DNA of 39,384 nt, from contig JAHFCO010000022.1 in the NCBI GenBank assembly GCA_023249475.1, positions 1 to 39,384 on the forward strand, in the 5' to 3' direction. Made by a program: the position numbers and the translations under genes. Source of the stretch: Bacillota bacterium (GTDB taxonomy: Bacteria > Bacillota_I > Bacilli_A > Erysipelotrichales > Erysipelotrichaceae). Below, piece by piece: positions 17,386 to 25,303 of this stretch. Below the pieces are notes generated by a model. It was given only the letters and a program-made list of their open reading frames with translations, ran no database searches and had not been told where the DNA came from. Positions within the stretch are counted from its first letter, which is position 1, and every line of letters starts with the position of its first letter.

Positions 17386-17427
17386 GAATTTTTGTCGTTT
17401 TATGTCGGAAACAAACAAAGAACCGTT

Positions 17428-17433
17428 TATAAT
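17428..17433 (+). promoter_or_regulatory. Putative -10 box for the rightward membrane-protein pair
   Basis: Perfect TATAAT 34 bases before the ATG at 17468, without a good -35 box at the right distance. The promoter is therefore tentative. Confidence 0.4.
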
Positions 17434-17467
17434 AAGAGAGAGGAAAAAGGGAGAACACGTCGCACTC

Positions 17468-18013
17468 ATGTCGAAAGTCAACATCACCGAAGAAGAAGCC
17501 TCCTTACGGCGGATCAACATCTTCAAAAACCGCCATCGTCAGTTCATCTATGTGCGCAAATGGCGCAAGAAAGCCTATGTCATCAACAAGTCGGATTTCC
17601 GTTTTATCGGCTATTACCAAAACCGCATCTTCCTGGTTCTCCTGGTGTTCATGGTCCTGACCATCTTGACCAACACCGTCGCCCCTTGGCCGATCCTCGC
17701 CGCGTTGGCGAGTTGGGGGATCAGCGAAGCCGCCTTCGAATTCTTGGTCGTACGTCATTATTCATCGACGAAGTTCCCGGAGGACATCAAGGAGATCGGG
17801 TTCGTCGCTTCGGCGATGACGGAAGACCCCAAAATCGTCAACATCAAGATCGTCTCCTATTTCGCCGTCGCGCTGATGTCGGGGATCACCGCTTTCGTCA
17901 GTAAGTACGAAGGAATCTATCTGTTGGGGATGATCGGGATCGCGCTTTATGGATTCTTCCAGGCCGTCTTCTACATGAGCGTGCAAATGAAACGCAAGAA
18001 AGGAAACGTGTGA
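17468..18013 (+). CDS. Unknown four-helix membrane protein
   Basis: A 181-residue protein, not recognised. A basic cytoplasmic N-terminus (residues 1-55, with many Arg and Lys) precedes two hydrophobic helices at about 55-75 and 77-97, then a polar loop and two more at about 133-150 and 153-172, and a basic KRKK tail. The ATG at 17468 has only a distant GGGAG (about 14 bases), so expression may be weak or the start uncertain. It is followed after one base by the tail-anchored protein at 18015, so the two probably work together. Divergent from the 12-gene operon. Confidence 0.7.
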   Translation: MSKVNITEEEASLRRINIFKNRHRQFIYVRKWRKKAYVINKSDFRFIGYYQNRIFLVLLVFMVLTILTNTVAPWPILAALASWGISEAAFEFLVVRHYSSTKFPEDIKEIGFVASAMTEDPKIVNIKIVSYFAVALMSGITAFVSKYEGIYLLGMIGIALYGFFQAVFYMSVQMKRKKGNV

Positions 18014-18014
18014 C

Positions 18015-18800
18015 ATGAAAACGTATAAAGAAATGTATGATACATTGAGTCGTTTTACCCAACTGGATTATGAGGAAGTCTATGTGGACGAACGTTATGT
18101 CGATACGCCTTATCTGAAGATCGAAGACGTGTTCGACGAAACGATCGAATTGGCGAAAACCCTCACGAAAGAAGAAGCGACGAAATTGATCGTGCATTTG
18201 ATCAAGTCGACCGAAGCCAACATCAACTGCCGTTTCACCATCCTGAAGGATTATCGCTTAGGGTATGCGGTCGAATCCGCGAAATGCGCGAAGTCGTATC
18301 TCGATGCGGCCGATGCGCTGATGAGTGTGGATTTCGCAAGCTTCGTGACGACGGATCCAAGTAAGATCAAAGCGATTCTGAATAAAACCAAAGCCGTGGT
18401 CGCGCAGTTCATGAATACCCCGCGTACGATCGTCGTCTATGACCGTAAACCGGACTATGTCCCCGATATGATCCAGACCACGGTCAGTCCGTCCAAGATC
18501 GTCGACTTCAATCCGTTGGACCATTGCCAAGAACCGAAGGAAGTGTGGCAGAAGTACCTGCAGGATTTCTCGGTCGGCGTTGAATTGCCGACGAAAGAAG
18601 CGTTTGAGACGTACATGAAGAATCATCGGATGGTCAAGGAATACATTAAGAACGAACCGAAATCCAAGAACATGTACAAACACAAAGGGTTCGACAAGAC
18701 CTTCAACTATGTCCGTGAGACAAGGCAGAGCAAACGGGTCGGATTGATCGTGTTGGGCTTGGCCATCCTCGCCGTCATCTACTTCCTGGTCTTTGCATAA
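18015..18800 (+). CDS. Unknown tail-anchored protein
   Basis: A 261-residue protein of unknown function. The first 235 residues are soluble, charged and mostly helical. The C-terminus has a single hydrophobic segment (about residues 243-260, VGLIVLGLAILAVIYFLV) after a basic stretch, giving a C-terminally anchored cytoplasmic protein. AAAGGAAA precedes the ATG. It overlaps nothing but lies one base after the four-helix protein stop, and is followed by a strong terminator. No motif suggests an enzyme. Confidence 0.75.
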   Translation: MKTYKEMYDTLSRFTQLDYEEVYVDERYVDTPYLKIEDVFDETIELAKTLTKEEATKLIVHLIKSTEANINCRFTILKDYRLGYAVESAKCAKSYLDAADALMSVDFASFVTTDPSKIKAILNKTKAVVAQFMNTPRTIVVYDRKPDYVPDMIQTTVSPSKIVDFNPLDHCQEPKEVWQKYLQDFSVGVELPTKEAFETYMKNHRMVKEYIKNEPKSKNMYKHKGFDKTFNYVRETRQSKRVGLIVLGLAILAVIYFLVFA

Positions 18801-18806
18801 AAAAAC

Positions 18807-18844
18807 AGCCCTGATCGATGCATCGCATGAATCAGGGCTTTCTT
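18807..18844. terminator. Bidirectional rho-independent terminator
   Basis: A 9-bp stem pairs AGCCCTGAT (18807-18815) with ATCAGGGCT (18831-18839). An A-run lies on its left and a T-rich run on its right, so it can stop transcription from both convergent genes. Confidence 0.85.
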
Positions 18845-18852
18845 TCGTTCTT

Positions 18853-19587
18853 TTAGTGTTTGACGTTCTCGGATTTGCGCCAGTTGTCTTGATAACCGCT
18901 CAGCATGTCGACGAAGCGCTTGGCGATCAGGTGCGGACGGGTGATGGCACCCCCCACCACGACGGCATGGGCACCCAGGAACACGCATTTCATCGCGTCT
19001 TCCGGGGTATAGACATGGCCTTCCATGAAGACATAGGCGTCCTTCGACAATTCACGGCAGAAATCCGCGAACATCCGGTAATCCGCCCCTTCGATGTGGG
19101 CGGTTTCCTTGGTATAGCCATAGAGGGTCGGGGCGACGATGTCGGCGCCCAATCTTACCGCTTCCCTGGCTTCTTCGATCGTGGAGACATCGGCGAAGAC
19201 CGGGACGTCGGGGAATTCCTTCTTGAACTCAGGCAGCAGGTCGATCGCGCGACGTCCGTCCTGATTGAGCTGGAACGTGCAATCCATCGCGACGATATCG
19301 CAACCCGCTTCGATGATGTCGCGGGCGCCCTGCAGTGTCGGGGTGATGAAGACATCGGTGTTGTCGAACCACATCTTATACAACCCGATCAGGGGAAGCT
19401 TGACTTTTTCCTTGATCTTGCGGATTTGTTCCGGTCCGTTGGCACGGATGCCGACCGCCCCCGCCCATTCCGCGGCCTGGGCCATGATGACCATCATCTC
19501 GTCGCTGTGGATGATTTCATCGGGGTACGATTGGCAGGATACGATCAACCCGCCCTTCATTTTTTCAATCATTTCATTTTGTTTCAC
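18853..19587 (-). CDS. nanE: N-acetylmannosamine-6-phosphate 2-epimerase (copy 1)
   Basis: A 244-residue NanE-type TIM barrel converting ManNAc-6-phosphate to GlcNAc-6-phosphate. Family motifs are KGGLIVSCQS, GAVGIRANGPEQI, PLIGLYK, VAMDCT and the C-terminal GAHAVVVGGAITRP. The GTG at 19587 is chosen because GGGAGG lies 9 bases upstream; it overlaps the DeoR2 stop by 14 bases. It forms a two-gene unit with DeoR2 and ends at the bidirectional terminator. A second copy lies at 26259, about 35-40% similar by eye. This copy has a longer C-terminus. Confidence 0.9.
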   Translation of the reverse strand: MKQNEMIEKMKGGLIVSCQSYPDEIIHSDEMMVIMAQAAEWAGAVGIRANGPEQIRKIKEKVKLPLIGLYKMWFDNTDVFITPTLQGARDIIEAGCDIVAMDCTFQLNQDGRRAIDLLPEFKKEFPDVPVFADVSTIEEAREAVRLGADIVAPTLYGYTKETAHIEGADYRMFADFCRELSKDAYVFMEGHVYTPEDAMKCVFLGAHAVVVGGAITRPHLIAKRFVDMLSGYQDNWRKSENVKH

Positions 19588-20353
19588 TACGTTTTTCCTC
19601 CCAAGAGTGCAGATTATCCATCGCATGTTCGCCTTGTGGAAGCAGGTCCGTGAAGACGGCTTCGAAGTCGTCCGTGCTGCAGCAATAACAGAATGCGCGC
19701 TGCGAGAACTTGCTTGAATCGACGATCAGGAAGTTACGCAGCGAGTTCTTCATCGCCGCGACTTTATTGACGACGGTTTCGATGGTCGCGCTATAGACTT
19801 CCTTCGTCAGCGGGTCGACCCCGCCGGCACCGAAGAACGCCAGGTCGTATCTGAATTCGGACGTCGCCTGCGTGGCCTTGCTTCCGATCGACATGTCGAA
19901 GAAGGGTTCATAGGTCCCGCCGATGATCTGTACGCTGCATTGGCTATGGCCGAGATTGCGTACGAAGCGGATGTTCGGGGTGACGATATGAATCTTCTTG
20001 TTTTTCAGATAGGGGATCAGGAAACTCATCGTCGAACCGCCATCGATGTAGATGCAATCGCCGTCGCGGACGATTTCGGACGCCAATTCACAGGCTTTGC
20101 GTTTCCCTTCGGTATGCATCATCGTTTTCTCGTTGATCGTCCAATCGGTCGATTCCGAAATGGTATGAAGCATACTGTTGAGGACCGCCCCGCCGTGTTG
20201 ACGTTTCAGTTTCCCTTGCCGTTGCAGTTCGTCCAGATCGCGCCGGACCGTCGCCTCGGAAATGTTGAGTTCCAACGACATCTCACGGATGGTCACCGCG
20301 GGATGTTCCTTCAATCGATCCAGAATGTACATTAACCGTTCACTTGCTAGCAT
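19574..20353 (-). CDS. DeoR-family transcriptional regulator 2
   Basis: A 259-residue DeoR regulator. The N-terminal winged helix includes VTIREMSLELNISEATVRRDLDEL (the recognition helix is SEATVRRDL near residue 32). The C-terminal sensor domain shows CIYIDGGSTMSFLIPYL and IIGGTYE. It is co-transcribed with the NanE copy 1 gene, so it probably senses an amino-sugar phosphate. TGTCA-type repeats lie in its promoter region (20387-20466). Start ATG at 20353 with GAGG upstream. Confidence 0.9.
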   Translation of the reverse strand: MLASERLMYILDRLKEHPAVTIREMSLELNISEATVRRDLDELQRQGKLKRQHGGAVLNSMLHTISESTDWTINEKTMMHTEGKRKACELASEIVRDGDCIYIDGGSTMSFLIPYLKNKKIHIVTPNIRFVRNLGHSQCSVQIIGGTYEPFFDMSIGSKATQATSEFRYDLAFFGAGGVDPLTKEVYSATIETVVNKVAAMKNSLRNFLIVDSSKFSQRAFCYCCSTDDFEAVFTDLLPQGEHAMDNLHSWEEKRSETK

Positions 20354-20386
20354 GCGTATCGCCTCTTTCTTTCATTATATTCCAAA

Positions 20387-20466
20387 TTCTGTCAGATGTG
20401 TAAACATTCTGACATTTTCTGTCATATTTTTTTGTCTTTTTTCGGTCTTCCTTGTGAAATGTCAGG
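20387..20466. promoter_or_regulatory. TGTCA repeat cluster upstream of DeoR2
   Basis: CTGTCAG (20389-20395) and TCTGACAT (20408-20415) form an inverted pair, followed by TCTGTCAT (about 20418-20425) and ATGTCAGG (about 20459-20466). Four copies of a TGTCA/TGACA unit in 80 bases look like a DeoR-type operator for autoregulation. The rest of the 310-base gap is AT-rich and holds the rightward glycosyltransferase promoter. Confidence 0.5.
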
Positions 20467-20579
20467 CTACTTTTAGATTATATCACGGAATTTTCACAAA
20501 AAATCGGCGTTTCGACCATGAATGCACATTTTTCCCTGTCATTTTGCATATTTCTCTCATCATCGTTTTTAAGAAGTTT

Positions 20580-20627
20580 GCAAAATCTTCTAAAATCGTT
20601 CAAATCCCTGCTCAAAAATCGTAAAAA
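20580..20627 (+). promoter_or_regulatory. Shared 19-bp element and weak promoter of the GT14-like gene
   Basis: GCAAAATCTTCTAAAATCG (20580-20598) repeats the element at 17367-17385. It is directly followed by TTCAAA (20599-20604), a 17-base spacer and TAAAAA (20622-20627), a weak -35/-10 pair. A TATCAT further down is an alternative -10. Confidence 0.4.
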
Positions 20628-20663
20628 TAAAGTATCATTAAGGAAGAGAAACGAGGAAGAGCC

Positions 20664-21560
20664 ATGAAAATCTGTTATCTACTGCAAGGCCGGGACGAGC
20701 CCGAGATTGCGCTGCAGTACGCGGTCGCATTGAGTAAGGAAGATTATGTCGTATTGTCGCTCAATGACGACAAGTGGCGCAACGAAGCGTATTTCACCCT
20801 GGTGAAGAACCCCAACATCCTGCTTTCGACGTCGACCCCCTTCGCTCAGGAAGGCGACCTCTCTTCGGCGCGTTGCTGGTTGTATCAGATGAAGGACGCC
20901 CTTGAGAAATACGATTTCGACCTCTGCGTCAACCTGACCGAAAAGACCTTGCCGACGGTTTCGCGCGAAACCTGGGTGAAGATGCTTACCGACCAACAGA
21001 TCACCAACGCCATCCGTTTTGACCGCGATAGCGAGACGGACCCCGTGTTCGCCGCGACGATCAAACGCTACTACATGTCGACCAACTCGAATAAATTCGC
21101 GGTTTCCGAGAAATTCAGGAAGAACGCCCGGCGTACCGCGGACTTGATTTATGCCTTGGGTTTTCGCCGTAAGTTGACGGACGTGGTCTATGAAGGCGAA
21201 CCGTGGTTTGTGTTCGACAAGAACACCGCCAGCAACTTCAGCGCCAATCTCGTCTACCTGACGGAACATTTCCTCTTGGGATGGTATCCCGAACGGGTCA
21301 TCTTCCAGACGATGTGGAAGAAATTCCTGGGACACAAACAACTCGAGAACACGAACTTCGTCGAGACCGAATCAACCGGCGAAACGAAGTGCTTCAAGAA
21401 ATACGATGTCCTCCCTTCACGCAAAGACATCGCGGAGATCCTCAGACAATACCAACCCCTCTATGTCCCGCCGTATGAATTCATCGCGGATGAGATCGTC
21501 GAAGAAGACAAACGCAGCGTCCTCAACCGGATGATCGACCGTTTCAAAGGAAAACAATAG
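20664..21560 (+). CDS. GT14-like glycosyltransferase (core-2/I-branching type, distant)
   Basis: A 298-residue protein. The layout resembles bacterial beta-1,6-N-acetylglucosaminyltransferase-like (GT14) proteins: MKICYLLQGRDEPE start, SSARCWLYQMKDALEKYDFD in place of the family's A-x-L-x-L...YDY region, and GEPWFVFDKNTAS in place of the GSxWxxL motif. The usual SGQDxP motif reads LTEKTLP, so it may be inactive or altered. No signal peptide or TM helix. Single gene between the DeoR2 promoter and a terminator, with GAGGAAG upstream of ATG. A link to cell-envelope polysaccharide is inferred only. Confidence 0.5.
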   Translation: MKICYLLQGRDEPEIALQYAVALSKEDYVVLSLNDDKWRNEAYFTLVKNPNILLSTSTPFAQEGDLSSARCWLYQMKDALEKYDFDLCVNLTEKTLPTVSRETWVKMLTDQQITNAIRFDRDSETDPVFAATIKRYYMSTNSNKFAVSEKFRKNARRTADLIYALGFRRKLTDVVYEGEPWFVFDKNTASNFSANLVYLTEHFLLGWYPERVIFQTMWKKFLGHKQLENTNFVETESTGETKCFKKYDVLPSRKDIAEILRQYQPLYVPPYEFIADEIVEEDKRSVLNRMIDRFKGKQ

Positions 21561-21565
21561 TAAAA

Positions 21566-21595
21566 AAAGAAAGTTCGCTCGCGCGGACTTTCTTT
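21566..21595. terminator. Bidirectional rho-independent terminator
   Basis: AAAGAAAGT (21566-21574) pairs with ACTTTCTTT (21587-21595) around a GC-rich loop. It separates the convergent glycosyltransferase and SIS genes and touches the SIS stop codon. Confidence 0.7.
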
Positions 21596-22668
21596 CATTC
21601 TTCCCTGACTTTCAATTGTTTTTGATAATCGGCGAACACGACGGTCCCGATGTCGCCATAGCCCTTCAACCGCGCCCAGGCGATGATGCAGGCATGGACG
21701 ACGGGAAAGAACTGCGCCGTCGTATACTGTTTGGAATCCATGATTTCCAACGCCAAACCCTCGCGCGGCGCCCCTTGTCCGATCCAGAGCACGTCATGCC
21801 CTCTCGCACGGATGACGGGATAAACACGCCGGACAAACGCTTCGCTCTTGCCATCCACCAAAAGGATGACCAGATTGTCTTTGGGGTCGGTGGCGCAGAT
21901 GCCATGGAGGAATTCTTCGGTTTCGACCGCCAGGGAGTAACGTCCCTGGACTTCGATCGATTTGATCGCGAATTCCATGGCGGTCTCGACCAAGTCCGCG
22001 GTTCCCAAAACGGAAATCGTCTTCGCTTTCTCAAACACATCCACGTTCTTTTCGACCCAATCCGTCGCAATCGCCGCCAGCTCGTCATAACGCAGGGTCA
22101 ATGAACGGATTTCTTCGATGTTTTTATAGAGCTCGGTTTTCGTGATCCGGACATTATGATAGGCCAATCCGAGAATGACGATCCAAAACGCATAAAGAAG
22201 GCCGATGACCCCGGTGACTTTATAGCCGACATGCTCGACGCATTCGGGAAAAACAAAGGGGAACTCCGCTTCTTTGGCGACAGGCGAGCCCGCCGTCGCG
22301 GTCAATGAGATCGTACGGGCGCTCTTCCCTTTCGCAAGACGTAGGCTTTCAACCACTTCATGGCTGGTTCCGGTCTGGGAAATCGCGACCACGATGTCGT
22401 CGGGACGCACCGCCTCCACCAACCCATGGGTGAACGAATACGGGGTGACGCATGAAGGCAGGATGCCAAGCAGGCTTACCGACAGGAAGGAAGCGATCCT
22501 CGCCCCTTCGCCGGAAGATCCGTTTCCGATGAAATAAAGACGGGTGGATTCATGCACGGGAAGATCGACCAATTTCGATACGATCGCCTCATGGCGATCC
22601 AAAATCGAAAGCAGATGGGTTTGAGTCGAATTCAAATAACCGGTCATCAATTCGATTTCGTGTTTCAT
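21595..22668 (-). CDS. Two-SIS-domain sugar-phosphate isomerase/deaminase (GlmS/FrlB/AgaS-like)
   Basis: A 357-residue protein with two SIS domains. The first has FIGNGSSGEGARIAS near residue 46 and SQTGTSHEVVESL near 97. The second, from about residue 205, has SVLGTADLVE and the ETEEFLHG motif that in GlmS/FrlB relatives carries the catalytic Glu. Such enzymes isomerise or deaminate amino-sugar phosphates or deglycate fructosamine phosphates. It is the last gene of the PTS unit. Since no NagB is seen, it is the best candidate here for making fructose-6-phosphate from glucosamine-6-phosphate (inferred). ATGA overlap with the preceding gene. Confidence 0.82.
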   Translation of the reverse strand: MKHEIELMTGYLNSTQTHLLSILDRHEAIVSKLVDLPVHESTRLYFIGNGSSGEGARIASFLSVSLLGILPSCVTPYSFTHGLVEAVRPDDIVVAISQTGTSHEVVESLRLAKGKSARTISLTATAGSPVAKEAEFPFVFPECVEHVGYKVTGVIGLLYAFWIVILGLAYHNVRITKTELYKNIEEIRSLTLRYDELAAIATDWVEKNVDVFEKAKTISVLGTADLVETAMEFAIKSIEVQGRYSLAVETEEFLHGICATDPKDNLVILLVDGKSEAFVRRVYPVIRARGHDVLWIGQGAPREGLALEIMDSKQYTTAQFFPVVHACIIAWARLKGYGDIGTVVFADYQKQLKVREE

Positions 22669-22994
22669 TTCACCTTACCGCCCGTTTTCAAGTTCAGTTG
22701 GTCGATGAGCGAAAGGACGTGTTTCCGTCCGTTGATCAATGCGATGACGACCAGACCCGAGAAAAACAGCGCGCAGGCACCGACCGCCGTGGCGATCCAT
22801 GCGATGGGTTGACGCGTCGCGACGCTGATGTTGGGGAGAAACGCATCGCTGACGCCTGAAAAGCCCCAGAACGCGATCAGGGCGCAGACCAGCACCAACA
22901 TCGTACTCAACACGAACCAAATCCTCATTTGACGCAGATAAATGTTTTTGGTTAAGATTTCTTGACGCAGACGTTCGATTTCCGTTTTTTTCAT
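22665..22994 (-). CDS. Small two-helix membrane protein in the PTS operon
   Basis: A 109-residue protein, unrecognised. A charged N-terminal helix (residues 1-24) is followed by two TM helices at about 26-46 and 65-87, then a short basic cytoplasmic tail. AAAGGAG lies before the ATG. It sits between PTS IID and the SIS enzyme and overlaps the latter by 4 bases, so it is probably co-expressed with them. It could be an accessory or regulator of the transporter, but nothing in the sequence proves it. Confidence 0.7.
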   Translation of the reverse strand: MKKTEIERLRQEILTKNIYLRQMRIWFVLSTMLVLVCALIAFWGFSGVSDAFLPNISVATRQPIAWIATAVGACALFFSGLVVIALINGRKHVLSLIDQLNLKTGGKVK

Positions 22995-23014
22995 CGTTCG
23001 GACTCCTTTGATAG

Positions 23015-23042
23015 AAAAGCCCCGCCGCTAAGCAGGGCTTTT
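23015..23042 (-). terminator. Intercistronic hairpin after PTS IID (terminator or attenuator)
   Basis: AAAAGCCC (23015-23022) pairs with GGGCTTTT (23035-23042), with a possible inner GC/GC pair. On the minus strand it is followed by a short T-run. It lies inside an otherwise leftward operon, so it may reduce expression of the two downstream genes. Confidence 0.6.
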
Positions 23043-23057
23043 TCAACGAATGATAGA

Positions 23058-23915
23058 TTAGTAAGACAGACCCGGGTCGAAGAAGCCGATCAGAACGCCG
23101 ACCAATGCGACGACAACGAGAATCAACATGACCGTGATCGGAGACATTTTCTTCTTCGTCATCAGATACCAGGTGAACAATACGGTCAACAAGGACAAGA
23201 GGTTCGGGAAAATCCCGTTCAAGGTGTCTTGCAGACGGAGGACATTCGCGACTTGTTCGCCGGCGGCATTGTAGTAGGTGCCGAGGTCGAATTTCAACGC
23301 GGTGGATACGCCGATCCAGGAAGCGGCCAAGGACCCGATAACGATGGTACCGACCATAACCATGGATTCACGGAACGCCGTGGCTTGTTCGCCGATAACG
23401 ACATCGACAGCACGGCCGCCCAGTTCGTAGCCTTTGTCAAAGATATACTTCATGAAGAACGTCATGGTTCCGATATAGACGACGGCATAGAAGATCGCGC
23501 CTAACGGGGAACCGTCGGTGGATAAACCTAAAGCGATGGACAACAAGATCGGGATATAGGTGCCCGGAATCAAGGAGTCGCCGATACCGGCTAACGGACC
23601 CATCAAACCAGCGCGGATACCATTGATCATTTCATCGTCGATTTCTTCATGTCCGTTCGCACGGGCTTCTTCCAAACCGACGGAGATACCGACAACCATC
23701 GAACCGATTTGCGGTTCGGTGTTGAAGAACGGCGTATAGGTCTTCAAGGAGCGCAGACGATGCGTATCGTCTTTGTACAATTCTTTGATGACCGGGATCA
23801 TCGCACACATAAAGCCAAACGTCTGCATATGTTGGTGGGTGAATCCAGTCAAGTTTCCATTATACCACCACCAGAATGCCTGATCTTTCGTCTTTTTATT
23901 TAATTTAACGCTCAT
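23058..23915 (-). CDS. PTS system, mannose family, IID component
   Basis: A 285-residue membrane component of a mannose/fructose/sorbose-family phosphotransferase system. Typical IID features are the FWWWYNGNL and GFTHQHMQTFGFMCAMIPVI region near residue 15, then EEIDDEMINGIRAGLMGPLAGIGDSL and several TM helices in the C-terminal half. With IIC it forms the sugar channel. The ATG at 23915 is set by GGAGG; the reading from 23960 overlaps the IIC end without a better site. Substrate is probably mannose, ManNAc or a related amino sugar, judging from NanE and isomerase neighbours. Confidence 0.93.
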   Translation of the reverse strand: MSVKLNKKTKDQAFWWWYNGNLTGFTHQHMQTFGFMCAMIPVIKELYKDDTHRLRSLKTYTPFFNTEPQIGSMVVGISVGLEEARANGHEEIDDEMINGIRAGLMGPLAGIGDSLIPGTYIPILLSIALGLSTDGSPLGAIFYAVVYIGTMTFFMKYIFDKGYELGGRAVDVVIGEQATAFRESMVMVGTIVIGSLAASWIGVSTALKFDLGTYYNAAGEQVANVLRLQDTLNGIFPNLLSLLTVLFTWYLMTKKKMSPITVMLILVVVALVGVLIGFFDPGLSY

Positions 23916-23916
23916 C

Positions 23917-24741
23917 TTAGAGATCCTCCTCATGGGAAGCGGACTTCTTACCGGCTCCAACCATAATAATCTTGTAATTCAAGAAGGCAATCATAGCGCC
24001 GACGAACGCGGCTCCGACCAAGTTGATCTTCAAGGCTGCGGCGAGAGTGAAGCCGAAGAAGAAGATGATGAGGTCGACTGGATTCTGAACGACTTGTTTC
24101 AACAGGATCCCGATACCAACGGCCGGTAGTAACGAACCGAGGGTGAACATCGTCTTCATCGGGATACCGTCCATCGGCAACCATTCTTTCAAGTTCGCGA
24201 CGATATCGGTACCGTAGTAGGTAATGAAGAACGTCGGGATGAAAGCGATGACGAGGTGGGAAATCAACGGGAAGATGAAGTTCGTAAGATAGATGATTCT
24301 GTAATTCAGTTTGTCGATGGCTTTCCAACCGATTTGTTGCCAAATCAGGTTCATCGTCGCGGTGGAATAGAACATGACGGTTCCGACCGTACCGACCAAA
24401 GCACCGATGGAAACGGCCAAACCGGCTCCTTGCGCGGATGCAGGATTCAAACCGGCGCCCTTAACGGCAGCAACCGCCAACGGGATACCGATATACGAAA
24501 CGGCGCGCAAGTCGGCGGATACGGTTCCGCCCGGAGTAACCAACGCGATGTAAACGACTTGGATCGCGGCTCCGACCATGATGGACGTCTTCACGTCACC
24601 TAAAATCAAACCGACGACAAGAGATGCGACCAACGGTCTGGACAAGGTGTACCAAGAGTACGTCGTGCCGAGAGCGCCGATGACGGATGTCAGCGATGCC
24701 ATGATCGCTAACAATAAGGCTTGAAAGATATTAATCTCCAT
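23917..24741 (-). CDS. PTS system, mannose family, IIC component
   Basis: A 274-residue polytopic permease. It shows IIC-family features: TYSWYTLSRPLVASLVVGLILGDVKTSIMVGA near the N-terminus (loop and helix 2), PGGTVSADLRAVSYIGIPLA, and multiple TM helices. GGGAGGG precedes the ATG at 24741. It begins 1 base after the IID coding end, so the two are translated as a unit. The 58-base gap to IIB holds no obvious control site. Confidence 0.93.
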   Translation of the reverse strand: MEINIFQALLLAIMASLTSVIGALGTTYSWYTLSRPLVASLVVGLILGDVKTSIMVGAAIQVVYIALVTPGGTVSADLRAVSYIGIPLAVAAVKGAGLNPASAQGAGLAVSIGALVGTVGTVMFYSTATMNLIWQQIGWKAIDKLNYRIIYLTNFIFPLISHLVIAFIPTFFITYYGTDIVANLKEWLPMDGIPMKTMFTLGSLLPAVGIGILLKQVVQNPVDLIIFFFGFTLAAALKINLVGAAFVGAMIAFLNYKIIMVGAGKKSASHEEDL

Positions 24742-24799
24742 AAAACCCTCCCTTTCTTTCAGGTTTTTAATCTATCAATATCGGATTGACAAGTCACTC

Positions 24800-25294
24800 T
24801 CACTTGTATCCGAACATTGAACGGAATTTGGGCCAGTATCCGACCGCGTCTTCTTTGACGAGCGCGAACAGGATTTCATAACCGGCTTGGTGGATCTTCT
24901 CGAATGCATCCGCTTCGTTTTGCATCAGAGACTGGTTGTTCCCGATCTTGACGGCACCGGGACGGTCGTTGGCGGGTCCGACGCAGACCAGTTTCGGTCC
25001 GGGCTTGAATCCGTCGTCGACGAGGATCTTCGCCATCAGCATCGGTTCCTTGGTGATCAAGAAATAGTTCTTCTGGCTTTGTAAGACTTTGTCGCATTTT
25101 TCCAACCATTCGGCATATGTCCAGATGTAGGTCGGTTTGCCGGTGGCGGAGAGGAACGAAGCTTTGATGAACGATGTGTTCGCCGCATGGTCGTTGACCG
25201 CTACGATCGCATCGCAGGGGTATTCCTTCGACCAACGGGTGGTGATTTGACCGTGGATAATCCGGTCATCGACGCGTAAGAATGTGATTGCCAT
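24800..25294 (-). CDS. PTS system, mannose family, IIB component
   Basis: A 164-residue cytoplasmic phosphocarrier. FLRVDDRIIHGQITTRW at the N-terminus contains the phosphorylated His14 (usual motif RVDDRLIHGQV). It accepts phosphate from IIA and passes it to the incoming sugar. TAGGAGG precedes the ATG at 25294. Normal length for the family. Confidence 0.94.
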   Translation of the reverse strand: MAITFLRVDDRIIHGQITTRWSKEYPCDAIVAVNDHAANTSFIKASFLSATGKPTYIWTYAEWLEKCDKVLQSQKNYFLITKEPMLMAKILVDDGFKPGPKLVCVGPANDRPGAVKIGNNQSLMQNEADAFEKIHQAGYEILFALVKEDAVGYWPKFRSMFGYK

Positions 25295-25303
25295 ACTAAC
25301 CTC

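Noticed and set aside
16769-17467. N-terminal extension of the four-helix membrane protein
   Set aside because: The extension runs antisense through the DeoR gene and its promoter and has no protein-like features. The hydrophobic, conserved-looking part begins at 17468.
20399-20414. Catabolite-responsive element overlapping the DeoR2 repeats
   Set aside because: The central CG expected of cre sites is missing; the TGTCA repeats explain the similarity.
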